A DNA stretch of 64,000 nt, from NCBI GenBank assembly GCA_000993615.1, contig LBWM01000001.1, positions 176,282 through 240,281 on the forward strand. The letters are read 5' to 3'. The DNA is from Candidatus Peregrinibacteria bacterium GW2011_GWF2_39_17. GTDB taxonomy: Bacteria > Patescibacteriota > Gracilibacteria > UBA1369 > UBA12473. The first letter of the stretch is position 1. Every line of letters begins with the position of its first letter. The notes below the pieces were generated by a model, which had not been told where the DNA came from, did not search any database, and saw only the letters and a list, made by a program, of their open reading frames with translations. Below are positions 1 to 8,874 of this stretch, one piece after another. The position numbers were made by a program, and so were the translations under genes.

Positions 1-942
1 ATTGTAAAGCCAGATGCGCTTAAAATTCTCCCTAAGTTGGTGACAGCCTATGAAGAACCTTATGCTGATTCTTCTGCTATTCCAACTTGGTATCTTTCGG
101 AACTTACTCGTCAGCAAGTAACTGTAGCCTTGAATGGTGATGGCGGAGACGAAAATTTTGCCGGATATGGCATGTTCCCAATTCATCAATTTGCGGAAAA
201 TTATTATGGGCGAATTCCTTCCTGGATTAGAAATAAAATTATTATTTCAGGAATTAAAACTTTTCATAATTTACGGAAAAATAATTTTAGTGAGCGTTGT
301 CTTAGATTCGCAACCAGCTTTGAAAAGCAGCCCAATGATCTACGTTATCTTTACTATATTTCCTATTTTACCCCAGAACAGAAACAGGATCTTTATAAGA
401 GTGTAATGAAACAGGAGTTGGCGACAAGCCAAAGCACGGAAAATCTTTTTCTGAAATTATGTGAACAATCCCATTCGCAAAATGTTGTTGATCGTGCCCT
501 ATATTTTAATTTCCGATCTTATCTACCGGATGATTTATTAGTAAAAGTTGATATAGCAACCATGGCATTTGGGCTAGAGGGCAGATCCCCTCTTTTAGAT
601 CACCATTTTTTGGAATTAAGTGCGCAAATCCCTTGGGATCTCAAAATAAAAAAGGGAGAAACTAAGTATATTTTCAAAAAAGCTTTAGAGGGAATTTTAT
701 CCCCAGAAATTATTTATCGTAAAAAGAAGGGTTTTGGAGTGCCTCTTGAGCATTGGTTTAGAAATGAATTCAGGGATTATGCCAAGGAAGTTCTTTTAAA
801 CGATCATGCTAAGATTCATCAGTGGCTAAGAAGGGAAGCGATTGCTTCTCTTCTGGAAGAACATTTAGTGACTCAAATTAATCATGCCAATAAATTATGG
901 GCATTACTTACCTTGGAATTATGGATGCAAAATTATCTTTAG
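1..942 (+). CDS. asnB: Asparagine synthetase B-type amidotransferase, C-terminal part (cut by left edge)
   Basis: The frame is open from base 1 with no start, so only the last 313 residues (the synthetase half) are visible; the N-terminal glutaminase half with its Cys nucleophile lies outside. Family motifs seen are YEEPYADSSAIPTWYLSE near the edge, LNGDGGDENFAGY, and LEGRSPLLDHH. AsnB enzymes adenylate a carboxylate and aminate it with glutamine-derived ammonia. The stop overlaps the next gene, a GT4 glycosyltransferase, by about 22 bases, so the two are probably cotranscribed. AsnB paralogues embedded in polysaccharide clusters often amidate sugar acids rather than make asparagine; context favours that role here, but the sequence alone cannot decide. 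Confidence 0.85.
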   Translation: MVKPDALKILPKLVTAYEEPYADSSAIPTWYLSELTRQQVTVALNGDGGDENFAGYGMFPIHQFAENYYGRIPSWIRNKIIISGIKTFHNLRKNNFSERCLRFATSFEKQPNDLRYLYYISYFTPEQKQDLYKSVMKQELATSQSTENLFLKLCEQSHSQNVVDRALYFNFRSYLPDDLLVKVDIATMAFGLEGRSPLLDHHFLELSAQIPWDLKIKKGETKYIFKKALEGILSPEIIYRKKKGFGVPLEHWFRNEFRDYAKEVLLNDHAKIHQWLRREAIASLLEEHLVTQINHANKLWALLTLELWMQNYL

Positions 943-2057
943 AATCATCTTCGGAAAAACAAAAAACTATTATTCATCTTGTTTATGTTTTAGATAGAGG
1001 GGGGACAGAAAAAATGCTTTCTCGCCTCCTCCCTCATCTAAAAAAGGATTATCAAAATGTGGTTATTGGGATGAAAGGAGATGGGCCGATAGGGCAAGAA
1101 TTGCAAAAAAAAGAAATTTCAGTTTTTTATCTGGATCATGGCAAGATTTGGCATTCCCCAAGGACATATTGGCGTTTTCGTAAATTAATTAAACAATATA
1201 AACCAGCTATTTTGTCCACGTATTTACCGATTCCTGATATTTTTGGAAGAATCGCGGGGCGATTATTAAAAATCCCTAAAATTATTTGCAATCTCAGGTC
1301 TACTAATAATCATGGTGTCTATGCCAAGGTCGTGCTTATTGATTATTTAACCAGTTTTTTGGTCGATCAGTATACCATAAATTCCGTAGCCATTTCTGAT
1401 TATTATTGTGCTCGATATCCCTTTAAAAAATCTAGATTTAGAGTTATTGCTAATTTTATGAATTTAGATTCTTTTGAAAAGAAATATGAGCCCTTGGTTA
1501 TAAAAAAACAGCTTACAATTCCAGATAATCATCTGGTTATCGGGTATGTAGCTAATTTCCATCCGTATAAAGGTCATATTTACTTATTAAAGGCATTTGA
1601 GGAAGCCTATCGGTATCATAAAAACATAAGCTTAATTTTCATAGGTGATGGTAGCCAAAAAGAAGCCTTAAAAAAGGAAATAAAACAATATCAATCCCAA
1701 AAGCAGATTTATTTTTGTGATTTTTGTGAAAATATTCCGGAAATGCTTTCGGTAATGGATATTTTTGCGATGCCCAGTTTTTTTGAGGGGCAAAGTAATG
1801 CCTTATTAGAGGCCATGGCTAGCGGATTAGCAATAATAGCTAGTGATATCCCCGAAAATAGAATTCTTATCGAGCATGAGGGAAATGGATTATTAGTGCC
1901 GGTAAAAAATAATATTTATTTGGCCAAAGCCCTAAAGAGGCTTATTGAAAATCCGAAACTAAGAGAAAAATTAGGAAAATCAGCAAAATTAAAAATTCAA
2001 CAAGAATTTAAACCTCAAAAAATCCTAGATCAATATCATGAAATTTACCGCAAGTAG
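921..2057 (+). CDS. GT4-family glycosyltransferase
   Basis: A 378-residue protein with the two-Rossmann GT-B layout. The N-terminal half has the glycine-rich acceptor-side motif (YVLDRGGTEKML). The C-terminal nucleotide-sugar domain carries VGYVANFHPYKG, FIGDGSQ and the retaining GT4 signature FFEGQSNALLEAMASG. These enzymes transfer a sugar from an activated donor to a lipid-linked or growing glycan at the cytoplasmic membrane face; donor and acceptor cannot be read from sequence. I chose the ATG at 921, overlapping asnB; an upstream ATG at 897 is possible but would lie deep inside asnB. No Shine-Dalgarno is visible. Confidence 0.85.
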   Translation: MDAKLSLESSSEKQKTIIHLVYVLDRGGTEKMLSRLLPHLKKDYQNVVIGMKGDGPIGQELQKKEISVFYLDHGKIWHSPRTYWRFRKLIKQYKPAILSTYLPIPDIFGRIAGRLLKIPKIICNLRSTNNHGVYAKVVLIDYLTSFLVDQYTINSVAISDYYCARYPFKKSRFRVIANFMNLDSFEKKYEPLVIKKQLTIPDNHLVIGYVANFHPYKGHIYLLKAFEEAYRYHKNISLIFIGDGSQKEALKKEIKQYQSQKQIYFCDFCENIPEMLSVMDIFAMPSFFEGQSNALLEAMASGLAIIASDIPENRILIEHEGNGLLVPVKNNIYLAKALKRLIENPKLREKLGKSAKLKIQQEFKPQKILDQYHEIYRK

Positions 2058-2117
2058 TCTTATTCGCAGGGAATACTTAGTTACACCTTAAAATGGACTT
2101 TCAAGGAGTGCCCTCTA

Positions 2118-2459
2118 CTAACGATCTTTTTCGACTTTTAAGTTTTTTAGCGCTAATTCTCTGACTAATTGTTCTATCCGGTGTTCTAGCCTTCTTACTA
2201 CAAGATAATTGTGAAGAAGGATGCAAAAAATAACCACAACCGCAATAACGATTACAAAATCCATTAACCTCGAAAACCCTAAATTTTTGATGTAGGGACT
2301 GACACTTTGAGGAAAAAATGAAACAAATAAAAATCCAGTCCACAGAATAAACCAAAATAAGAATTCTTTAATTGTAAAAATTCTTCGGCGATATTGGTAA
2401 TAGCTAAAATAAAGTGAAACAAGTCCGAATGTGATTGCAATAATTTGAATACCAATCAT
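2118..2459 (-). CDS. DUF2304 membrane protein
   Basis: A 113-residue protein with three predicted membrane helices (about residues 3-20, 33-50 and 67-86) and a charged C-terminal helix, matching the DUF2304 layout. DUF2304 proteins commonly sit beside DPM1-like GT2 enzymes and are thought to help anchor them or present the lipid acceptor; the biochemical role is not established. Its start overlaps the stop of the GT2 gene at 2456-3115 by four bases (ATGA), showing translational coupling. It converges on the GT4 gene ending at 2057 with about 60 bases between. Confidence 0.8.
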   Translation of the reverse strand: MIGIQIIAITFGLVSLYFSYYQYRRRIFTIKEFLFWFILWTGFLFVSFFPQSVSPYIKNLGFSRLMDFVIVIAVVVIFCILLHNYLVVRRLEHRIEQLVRELALKNLKVEKDR

Positions 2460-3115
2460 AGTTTAATTCGCCATAAAAATATTTGAGCTAAAAGATAGAG
2501 CCCATCTACTACAGTCATACCCTTAAAGTCATCATGGTAAATAGTTTCGATAAAAATTTGTTTAAATTTTAGATGAAATTTCCCGGTTCGTATAGTCATT
2601 TCTGCATCCGCATGATAACCATTTGATTGCCAGTGTAAGTATTTATAACAATCAGCCCGAAAAGACCGGTATCCAGATTGAATATCTTTAATCTTAATTT
2701 TAAAAAGAAAACGAGCCGCCCATTCCAATAATTGATTTCCCCATCGACGAAAAAGGGGCATTGTTTGCCCTCCTTTGCGGGCTCCAATCACAATATCATA
2801 ACCTTCTTCGATAAGGGGTTGGATGAAACGAGGAAGATCTTTAGGAAGATGCTGTCCATCACTATCCATAAAAATAATAATCTCCGCTTTTCGTTCTAAA
2901 GCTGCCTCGGTACCGGTTTTGAGAGCCGCAGCTTTTTTAAGATTGATTAAATGTTTTAAAACAATAGCGCCTGCTTGAGCTGCTTTTTCAGCAGTTTTAT
3001 CACTGGAATGATCATCCACCACAATGATTTCGTCCACATAAGCTTTTGCTTCATTAATTAATTTCCCAATATAATTTTCTTCGTTGTAGGCAGGTAAAAC
3101 TAAGATCGTTTTCAT
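2456..3115 (-). CDS. GT2 glycosyltransferase, dolichyl/polyprenyl-phosphate mannose synthase-like
   Basis: A 219-residue GT-A fold protein. VLPAYNEENYIGKL opens the nucleotide-binding fold, IIVVDDHSSDKT follows, and FMDSDGQHLPKDL holds the DxD-type metal site. QSGYRSFRADCYKYL matches the DPM1-like acceptor region. No C-terminal membrane helix is present, which fits pairing with the overlapping DUF2304 protein. Enzymes of this type load a sugar onto polyprenyl phosphate as donor for surface glycans. It ends in TGA within the ATGA overlap, one of the stops that argues against TGA recoding. Confidence 0.85.
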   Translation of the reverse strand: MKTILVLPAYNEENYIGKLINEAKAYVDEIIVVDDHSSDKTAEKAAQAGAIVLKHLINLKKAAALKTGTEAALERKAEIIIFMDSDGQHLPKDLPRFIQPLIEEGYDIVIGARKGGQTMPLFRRWGNQLLEWAARFLFKIKIKDIQSGYRSFRADCYKYLHWQSNGYHADAEMTIRTGKFHLKFKQIFIETIYHDDFKGMTVVDGLYLLAQIFLWRIKL

Positions 3116-3233
3116 TTTTAATAATTAGAATTTATTTTCGCAAATCATTGTATCCAAATTATTAAAATTACGATACAAAAATGCTAGTAAAAATATCCAA
3201 ACGTCTGATAAATCAAGAGGAAAATCTCTGTTT

Positions 3234-4181
3234 CTAGGTGATTTTTTTATACCATGCTAAAGTCTGACTTAGCCCTTCTGATAATTTGTAATGAGGCCTA
3301 AATTTTAATAGTTTTTGCATTTTAGATACGTCCGGGAAGCGATGTTTAATATCGTTGCGATTAGATTCGATAAATTGAGGCTTAAGGATTCCTTGCTTGT
3401 CAGCTAACTCAATAATTTCTTCGGCTAAATCTAAGATAGTTACTGGTCTACCAGTGCCGATATTAATGACTTCTCCGGCCGTAAGAGGGGCATCAATGGT
3501 TAAAAGGGCTGCTTCAATATTATCTTCAATATAGACAAAATCGCGAGTCTGTGTGCCGTCACCAAAGATCGTCGGTGCGATATTTTCTAAAACTTGATTT
3601 ATAAAAATTCCAACCACGAAACCGTAATCACTACTTTCTTGATTTGGGCCATAAACATTAAAAAAACGCAGTGAAGTAGTGTTGAGATTATACATTTTAA
3701 AGTAAGCTTCCATTAATTTTTCGCCTGCTAATTTAACAACTGCATAAGGCAATTTGGCGTTAACATGCCCATCTTCTACTTCGGGAATTTCTACTGGCTC
3801 CCCATATACTTCCGAGCTTGAAGCAAAAATCACTTTTTTAATTTGATGGAGGTGCGAAAGTTCTAAGATATGGCGAATGCCTTCCAAGTCATTTAAAACC
3901 GCTAACGGATTCTCTAAGGTTCTTTTTACTCCCACTACCGCGGCATAATGAAAAACAATATCAATTTTATTTTTCTCAAAAACAATTTTTAGTTGATTAT
4001 AATCGTTGCAATCTCCCTTAATAAAATTTATGTGGGGTTGAATTTTTTGTAAATTATTAAGAGAACCAGTGCTCAAATTGTCAAAACAAATTACCTTGAA
4101 ATTTTTTCCCAGAAGACGTTGGCAGAGGTGACTACCAATAAATCCAGCACCGCCGGTTACAAGTACAGTTTGTCGAATCAT
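3234..4181 (-). CDS. NAD-dependent nucleotide-sugar epimerase/dehydratase (extended SDR)
   Basis: The start at 4181 gives MIRQTVLVTGGAGFIGSHL, which places the Rossmann GxxGxxG at residue 10 as usual; the longer open frame upstream adds 32 residues that run into the neighbouring gene and do not look native. Other landmarks are FDNLSTG, ASSSEVYG and the catalytic YAVVKLAGEKL (YxxxK). Length (315 residues) suits UDP-glucose 4-epimerase or related 4-epimerases and decarboxylases. It lies 10 bases after the GT4 gene at 4192-5355 and presumably supplies a sugar donor to this cluster. The exact substrate is not evident. Confidence 0.85.
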   Translation of the reverse strand: MIRQTVLVTGGAGFIGSHLCQRLLGKNFKVICFDNLSTGSLNNLQKIQPHINFIKGDCNDYNQLKIVFEKNKIDIVFHYAAVVGVKRTLENPLAVLNDLEGIRHILELSHLHQIKKVIFASSSEVYGEPVEIPEVEDGHVNAKLPYAVVKLAGEKLMEAYFKMYNLNTTSLRFFNVYGPNQESSDYGFVVGIFINQVLENIAPTIFGDGTQTRDFVYIEDNIEAALLTIDAPLTAGEVINIGTGRPVTILDLAEEIIELADKQGILKPQFIESNRNDIKHRFPDVSKMQKLLKFRPHYKLSEGLSQTLAWYKKIT

Positions 4182-4191
4182 GTTTCTATAA

Positions 4192-5355
4192 TTACACAAC
4201 TTCTCGGAAGAGATCAATGTAAGATTGCACAATTCGCTTCCAGGTGAAATTAGCTTCAAGATGCTTTCTGGCCGCACTACCTAATTCGTTAGCATAAAGC
4301 CGGTCTGTAAGCGTTTTTTGAAGATAAGCCTTAAGTGTTTTTAAATCTTTGGGTTGAAATAAAAGGCCTGTTTTCTTATGAAGAATAATTTCACTTGTGC
4401 CTCCAACATCGCTGGCCACAATGGGTAAACCGATGGCGGCAGCTTCAAGGACAGATCGTGGTAGCCCCTCGGAATGGGAAGGGTTTACAAAAGCATCAGC
4501 AATTTGCAAGCACTCTTCAACTTCCGCGGCCTGCAAAAGACCTAAAAATCTTACCTTTTTTCCCAAATGAAGATTAGTTTGTAATTTTCTTAAATCAGTC
4601 GAATATTGGCCATCTCCCACAATTACCAATTTCAAATTAGGTTGCTCGTTAATTAGTGAAGGAATAATTGCCAGAACATCTTGTAATCCTTTGGCATAAA
4701 TTAAGCGCCCGACAAAAAGCAAAATATAATCCTTTGAGCTAAATCCCCATTTCTCTTTTAATTTCCTTTTTTCTTCATTAGAGAGGGAACTGATGAGCTT
4801 AACCCCATTGGGAATACGAGATATATGTTTTGCGCCTATGTGTTTCAAAAAGTCACAAGCCGCCTTAGAAACGCCGATATTTTGGCGGGCTACTCGTACA
4901 ATAAAAAATCCTAAAGTGTGATCAATAAGACGACTAGCGATATCAACAAAACGACTTTGGACCACGCTGTGACAGGATCCTCGTTCAGTATGAATTAGGG
5001 GAATTCGTTTTATAAAGGCTAAAAAAGCGCCCAGAAAAGAGGTTGGGAAAAAACGAGTTTGAGTACTAATAATGTCGTATTTTTCTCGCCATAAATCCCA
5101 GATTATGCGCAGAAAAGTGATTGTTGGTTTAGGAATAGGATAAGTTTTATTTAGGGCATACCAAGAAGGGAGCCGCAAAATTCGTACCCCATCGATGAAT
5201 TCTTCCAGAGAAGATTGATATACGTTACAGGTAACGATTGTTACCTGGTATTTTTTTTTAACTAAGCGGTTTACTAGACCGTGAATGCTTTCGACATAAC
5301 CACCCCGAAAGGGGAAATAATAACCTGCAAAAATTAGAATTTTAAGGGGTTTCAT
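4192..5355 (-). CDS. GT4-family glycosyltransferase
   Basis: A 387-residue GT-B enzyme. The N-terminus IFAGYYFPFRGGYVES is the usual acceptor-side glycine loop; the donor domain shows LLFVGRLIYAKGL, VIVGDGQY and the GT4 signature PSHSEGLPRSVLEAAAIGLP. It is probably a retaining transferase acting on a surface glycan. It is the promoter-proximal gene of a two-gene unit with the epimerase downstream. A G/C-rich intergenic hairpin lies directly upstream, between it and ahcY. Confidence 0.85.
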   Translation of the reverse strand: MKPLKILIFAGYYFPFRGGYVESIHGLVNRLVKKKYQVTIVTCNVYQSSLEEFIDGVRILRLPSWYALNKTYPIPKPTITFLRIIWDLWREKYDIISTQTRFFPTSFLGAFLAFIKRIPLIHTERGSCHSVVQSRFVDIASRLIDHTLGFFIVRVARQNIGVSKAACDFLKHIGAKHISRIPNGVKLISSLSNEEKRKLKEKWGFSSKDYILLFVGRLIYAKGLQDVLAIIPSLINEQPNLKLVIVGDGQYSTDLRKLQTNLHLGKKVRFLGLLQAAEVEECLQIADAFVNPSHSEGLPRSVLEAAAIGLPIVASDVGGTSEIILHKKTGLLFQPKDLKTLKAYLQKTLTDRLYANELGSAARKHLEANFTWKRIVQSYIDLFREVV

Positions 5356-5377
5356 GGTTTAATAATTCCTAAAAAAT

Positions 5378-5417
5378 TTACCCGCCCGCCCTTACCGTTC
5401 TTCTACGGCGGGGAGGT
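5378..5417. repeat. G/C-rich intergenic inverted repeat
   Basis: In an AT-rich gap between ahcY and a GT4 gene there is a sharply G/C-rich block. On the plus strand a run of CCCGCCCGCCC is followed by ACCGTTCTTCTACGG and then CGGGGAGG, so CCG/CGG arms and flanking C-runs and G-runs can pair. It resembles the G/C-rich half of the element at 10.1, 13.5, 15.1 and 30.0 kb but lacks the extended -10 box. It may end ahcY transcription or regulate the following gene. Confidence 0.45.
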
Positions 5418-5426
5418 AAAATATTT

Positions 5427-6737
5427 TTAATATCGATAGTATGTCGGTTTATAAGGGCCGTTAGTTGATATTCCCAAATAAGCCGCTTGTTTAGCAGTTA
5501 AAGTGTCAAGGCGCACCCCAATTTTTCCTAGATGCAGCCGAGCCACCTCTTCATCTAATTTTTTTGGCAGCATATACACCCCAACGGGATATTTTTCGGA
5601 TTGAGTAAAAAGCTCCATCTGAGCCAATACTTGATTGGTGAAGGAATTACTCATTACAAACGAAGGATGACCCGTGGCGCAGCCTAAGTTGACTAAACGA
5701 CCCTCTGCTAAAAGATAAATCGTTTTGCCATTCGGAAAAATATATCGATCCACTTGGGGTTTAATATTTTCTCGCTTAAAGCGGCCTGCTTTCACTTCTT
5801 TGTTGAGCCAAGCGACATCGATTTCTGAGTCGAAATGGCCGATATTGCACACAATTGTTTGATCGGGCATTGCCTTAAAATGCTCTTTTTGGATCACGTC
5901 ACAGCAACCAGTTGCCGTCACAAAAATAGAACCTTCCGTGGCCGCCTCATCCATGGGTTTTACTTCATAGCCTTCCATGGCAGCTTGTAAAGCAATAATG
6001 GGATCAATTTCAGTAATAATGACCCGGGCTCCAAATCCGCGCATGGACTGAGCGCAGCCTTTTCCCACATCGCCATATCCAGCAATCACCACCACTTTCC
6101 CGGCAATCATTACGTCCATGGCTCTTTTTAGACCATCGGCGAGGGATTCACGGCAGCCATACAAATTATCGAATTTGCTCTTGGTGACCGAATCATTGAC
6201 ATTAATGGCCGGCACTTTGAGTTTGTCCTCTTTATGCATTTGGTAAAGACGGTGCACGCCGGTCGTGGTTTCTTCTGTAATCCCTTTTACCTCTTTAAGT
6301 AGGTGTGGGAATTTTTGATGCATCATTAAAGTCAAATCGCCACCATCGTCCAAAATCATGTTGGGGCCTAAGGTTTTGGCTTTGTCGAAAAAAAGAGTTT
6401 GTTCAATACACCAGTTGTATTCTTTTTCCGTTTCACCTTTCCAGGCAAAAACAGGGATGCCAGTTTTGGCGATAGCTGCTGCGGCTTGATCCTGGGTCGA
6501 AAAAATATTACAACTCGACCATCTGACTTTAGCGCCCAAATAAATTAGGGTTTCGATTAAAACCGCGGTTTGAATCGTCATGTGAATGCAGCCTGCAATT
6601 CTGGCTCCTTTGAGGGGTTTTTTTGCCCCAAAACGTTTACGTAAAGCCATTAGCCCGGGCATTTCCTGCTCGGCAATAGTGATCTCTTTTCGTCCCAAAG
6701 AGGCTAAGGAAATATCCGCAACTTTGTAATCATTCAT
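5427..6737 (-). CDS. ahcY: Adenosylhomocysteinase
   Basis: A 436-residue S-adenosylhomocysteine hydrolase, which splits SAH to adenosine and homocysteine with a tightly bound NAD and so relieves product inhibition of methyltransferases. Landmarks: [14 protein letters not shown] and [18 protein letters not shown] in the substrate domain, [14 protein letters not shown] for NAD binding, and the C-terminal KPTYYRY tail that closes the neighbouring active site (KPDHYRY in most homologues). The length matches the compact form without the roughly 40-residue insertion. It appears monocistronic, bounded by a G/C-rich hairpin downstream. No Shine-Dalgarno is visible before the ATG. Confidence 0.95.
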   Translation of the reverse strand: MNDYKVADISLASLGRKEITIAEQEMPGLMALRKRFGAKKPLKGARIAGCIHMTIQTAVLIETLIYLGAKVRWSSCNIFSTQDQAAAAIAKTGIPVFAWKGETEKEYNWCIEQTLFFDKAKTLGPNMILDDGGDLTLMMHQKFPHLLKEVKGITEETTTGVHRLYQMHKEDKLKVPAINVNDSVTKSKFDNLYGCRESLADGLKRAMDVMIAGKVVVIAGYGDVGKGCAQSMRGFGARVIITEIDPIIALQAAMEGYEVKPMDEAATEGSIFVTATGCCDVIQKEHFKAMPDQTIVCNIGHFDSEIDVAWLNKEVKAGRFKRENIKPQVDRYIFPNGKTIYLLAEGRLVNLGCATGHPSFVMSNSFTNQVLAQMELFTQSEKYPVGVYMLPKKLDEEVARLHLGKIGVRLDTLTAKQAAYLGISTNGPYKPTYYRY

Positions 6738-6840
6738 AGAAAAATAGCTAAAAATTAAGCCTGACTAAAGTAACATAATTAAAAAAAGATGACCATAATA
6801 GAGGATGCCTATGAGAAGCGATTTTTAATAAATCCTAATT

Positions 6841-8058
6841 TTAAAGTCCGGATTGATCTTTTCTTAGGCCTTTATCTTTTACTTGTCTTATTTGCGTTAA
6901 ATTTTGAGTATAAAAATCAGTATTGGGGAAAACTTCATCATAATCAAGTTGACGCTGGGATCCTGGCGAAATACTGTCCGCAATCCACACTCCATTTTGA
7001 TCAAAGGAATATGCCACCACATTGTGTCCAATATTTTCTTCTACACCATCGCCATTGGTATCAAGGTAATAAGGAATATATAAAATCATTGGTTCTCCCA
7101 TGGCTAATTTCTTAAAAAAAAATTCCGCACTAGCATTATAGGTAAAAACAATATCCGTGTTATAAGCAGCACAAAAAGCATCAAATTCATCATCTGTCCA
7201 GATGTAGGATCCATCCCAATTAATGGTGGTTTGTACTTCGGCAATATCAAGGACAATTCCGTATTTCCATTCGGTTAAATTTTTCGTAGCAAAAGCATAA
7301 CAGCCGTACGGATAACCGGTTTGGGCATGATGCGTAAAAGTCATGTCCGAGGGGTATGCTGGCTGAATCCCGGTAGCTAGAATATCACTGTAAGAATGAG
7401 GGCGTTTAGAGGTTAATTCCCAGATTTCGAAAGGTTGTCCTTCGGCATTTTTCATGGCTCGATACAGGATTTCCGCCATTTGAGCACGACTAATTAATTC
7501 GTGTGGAGAAGCATAGCGATCAAAGATATCAATTATTTGGCGTTCTTCAGCCATCATCACATAAGAAGCAAACCATTGTTCTGAATCATTAGGATCTATA
7601 TCTAAAAAAGAGCTAGTTTTCAGGCTTAGCGTCCAATCCATGGCCATGGCTAAAATTTTTAAAGCTTCGGATCTGGTAATGGAATCACTGGGGTGAAAAT
7701 TTCCATCCGTATAACCTTGCACCCAGCCAAGCTCTTTGGCATAACAAACATATTTTGCATACCAATCGTCAGCCACATCAGGAAAGCAGTAATGGTACCT
7801 AGTTTCATCTGGAGTTTGTTGCAAAACTCCTTCCACGATCATTTTAGTAAATTCCGCTCTGTTTATTAGCCATAAAGGCTGGAAATTACCATCTGGATAA
7901 CCTTGAATCACCCCTTTATCTACTAAATAGCTTAAAGCAGTATTTACAGGGTGAGAATCATAAACATCAGGAAAAACTGAACCAGCAAATACGGGAAAAG
8001 TAAAAATTATCCAGGTAATTATTCCAATAAAAAGAAAATAAATTTTTTTCATAAACAT
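6841..8058 (-). CDS. Secreted protein: three SLH domains plus C39-like papain-fold domain
   Basis: A signal peptide (start MFMKKIYFLF, cleavage after about PVFA) is followed by three S-layer-homology repeats at about residues 26-75, 90-140 and 150-200; FPDV and GYPDGNF/GYTDGNF motifs are visible. SLH domains bind pyruvylated cell-wall polymer. The C-terminal part looks like Peptidase_C39_2: a Cys in YPYGCYAFA, His in ENIGHNVVAYSFD, then WIADS. A DTNGDGVEEN loop could bind calcium. The C-terminal about 190 residues are clearly paralogous to the next gene upstream, 8081-8752. Met3 could also be the start. Likely a wall-attached peptidase or peptide-binding protein. Confidence 0.8.
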   Translation of the reverse strand: MFMKKIYFLFIGIITWIIFTFPVFAGSVFPDVYDSHPVNTALSYLVDKGVIQGYPDGNFQPLWLINRAEFTKMIVEGVLQQTPDETRYHYCFPDVADDWYAKYVCYAKELGWVQGYTDGNFHPSDSITRSEALKILAMAMDWTLSLKTSSFLDIDPNDSEQWFASYVMMAEERQIIDIFDRYASPHELISRAQMAEILYRAMKNAEGQPFEIWELTSKRPHSYSDILATGIQPAYPSDMTFTHHAQTGYPYGCYAFATKNLTEWKYGIVLDIAEVQTTINWDGSYIWTDDEFDAFCAAYNTDIVFTYNASAEFFFKKLAMGEPMILYIPYYLDTNGDGVEENIGHNVVAYSFDQNGVWIADSISPGSQRQLDYDEVFPNTDFYTQNLTQIRQVKDKGLRKDQSGL

Positions 8059-8080
8059 TTTTAGAAGTAAAAATAATGGA

Positions 8081-8752
8081 TTAAAGTCCGGTTTGTTTTT
8101 TTAAAGTTCCTCCTCCTTTAACCGCTCTAAACTCGGTTACCCTTTTTAGGGAAGAAGCTGATCCCCAGAATACATCCTGATACCCCAAATGTCGTTGTTC
8201 TCCAGGGCACACATTGTCTGCAATCCAAAATCCATTCTGGTCAAATGAATACACTACCACATCATGACCAACATTTTCTTCAATTCCATCGCCATTGGTG
8301 TCCCACAAAAATGGAATGTTAAGAATTAATAATTCGCCCATGGCTAATTTATTAAAAACATATTCCGCCGTAGGCTTTGAGGTGTCAATTATGTCCATAT
8401 AATAGACCGAAGCAAAGCTTTTAGCTTGTTCATCTGACCATTGGTATTGCCCTTTTTCCCAACCCAACCAGGATTCTATTTCTTTAGGGTTTAAAATTAG
8501 CCCGTATTTCCATTCCAAAAGATCCTGAAGGGCATAAAAAAAAGCATCCGAATAATCAAGCACAGTTGTATCGTGAGCATAATGTGGTACTTCCATGTCC
8601 GGTGGGTAGGCGGGCTGAATGCCAGTGGCTAGAACATCGAGATAAGTTTTGGGGCTTAAATCTAGGGCAGCACATGCTAAATTAGGCCTTGGCGAAATGA
8701 GGACGATAGAAATAAAAAACAGAATAAGGATAAATTTTTTTAAATTCTTCAT
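8081..8752 (-). CDS. Secreted C39-like domain protein, probable catalytically dead paralogue
   Basis: About 223 residues from MKNLKKFILI (a longer frame adds six residues) with a hydrophobic signal peptide. The mature part aligns along its length with the C-terminal domain of the neighbour at 6841-8058: VLATGIQPAYP, LLEWKYG, DTNGDGIEENVGHDVVVYSFD, FWIAD. At the position of the neighbour's candidate nucleophile Cys this copy has Ala within DYSDAFFYAL, while His and Asp are kept, so it may bind peptides without cutting. There are no SLH domains. The two genes are 22 bases apart and likely cotranscribed. Confidence 0.75.
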   Translation of the reverse strand: MKNLKKFILILFFISIVLISPRPNLACAALDLSPKTYLDVLATGIQPAYPPDMEVPHYAHDTTVLDYSDAFFYALQDLLEWKYGLILNPKEIESWLGWEKGQYQWSDEQAKSFASVYYMDIIDTSKPTAEYVFNKLAMGELLILNIPFLWDTNGDGIEENVGHDVVVYSFDQNGFWIADNVCPGEQRHLGYQDVFWGSASSLKRVTEFRAVKGGGTLKKQTGL

Positions 8753-8874
8753 TATTTTTAATAATAGCACAAAATGATGGTAAAAAAAACATTTTAGGAT
8801 TGCTTAAAAAGTTTCTTTCGCTTGCTAATGGCTTAAATTAAAGCTAATTTATGATCTTTATTAATTTATAGTGT

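Noticed and set aside
2101..2355. Overlapping 84-residue frame antisense or shifted to DUF2304
   Set aside because: It is a shadow of the DUF2304 frame with no recognisable composition or motif.
2456..3115. UGA recoded as glycine, as in Gracilibacteria
   Set aside because: TGA ends several recognisable genes at their normal length (for example the GT2 gene at 2456 and the gene at 50177), and conserved glycines are coded by GGN.
4182..4277. N-terminal extension of the epimerase
   Set aside because: The 32 extra residues overlap the upstream glycosyltransferase and precede the normal Rossmann start.
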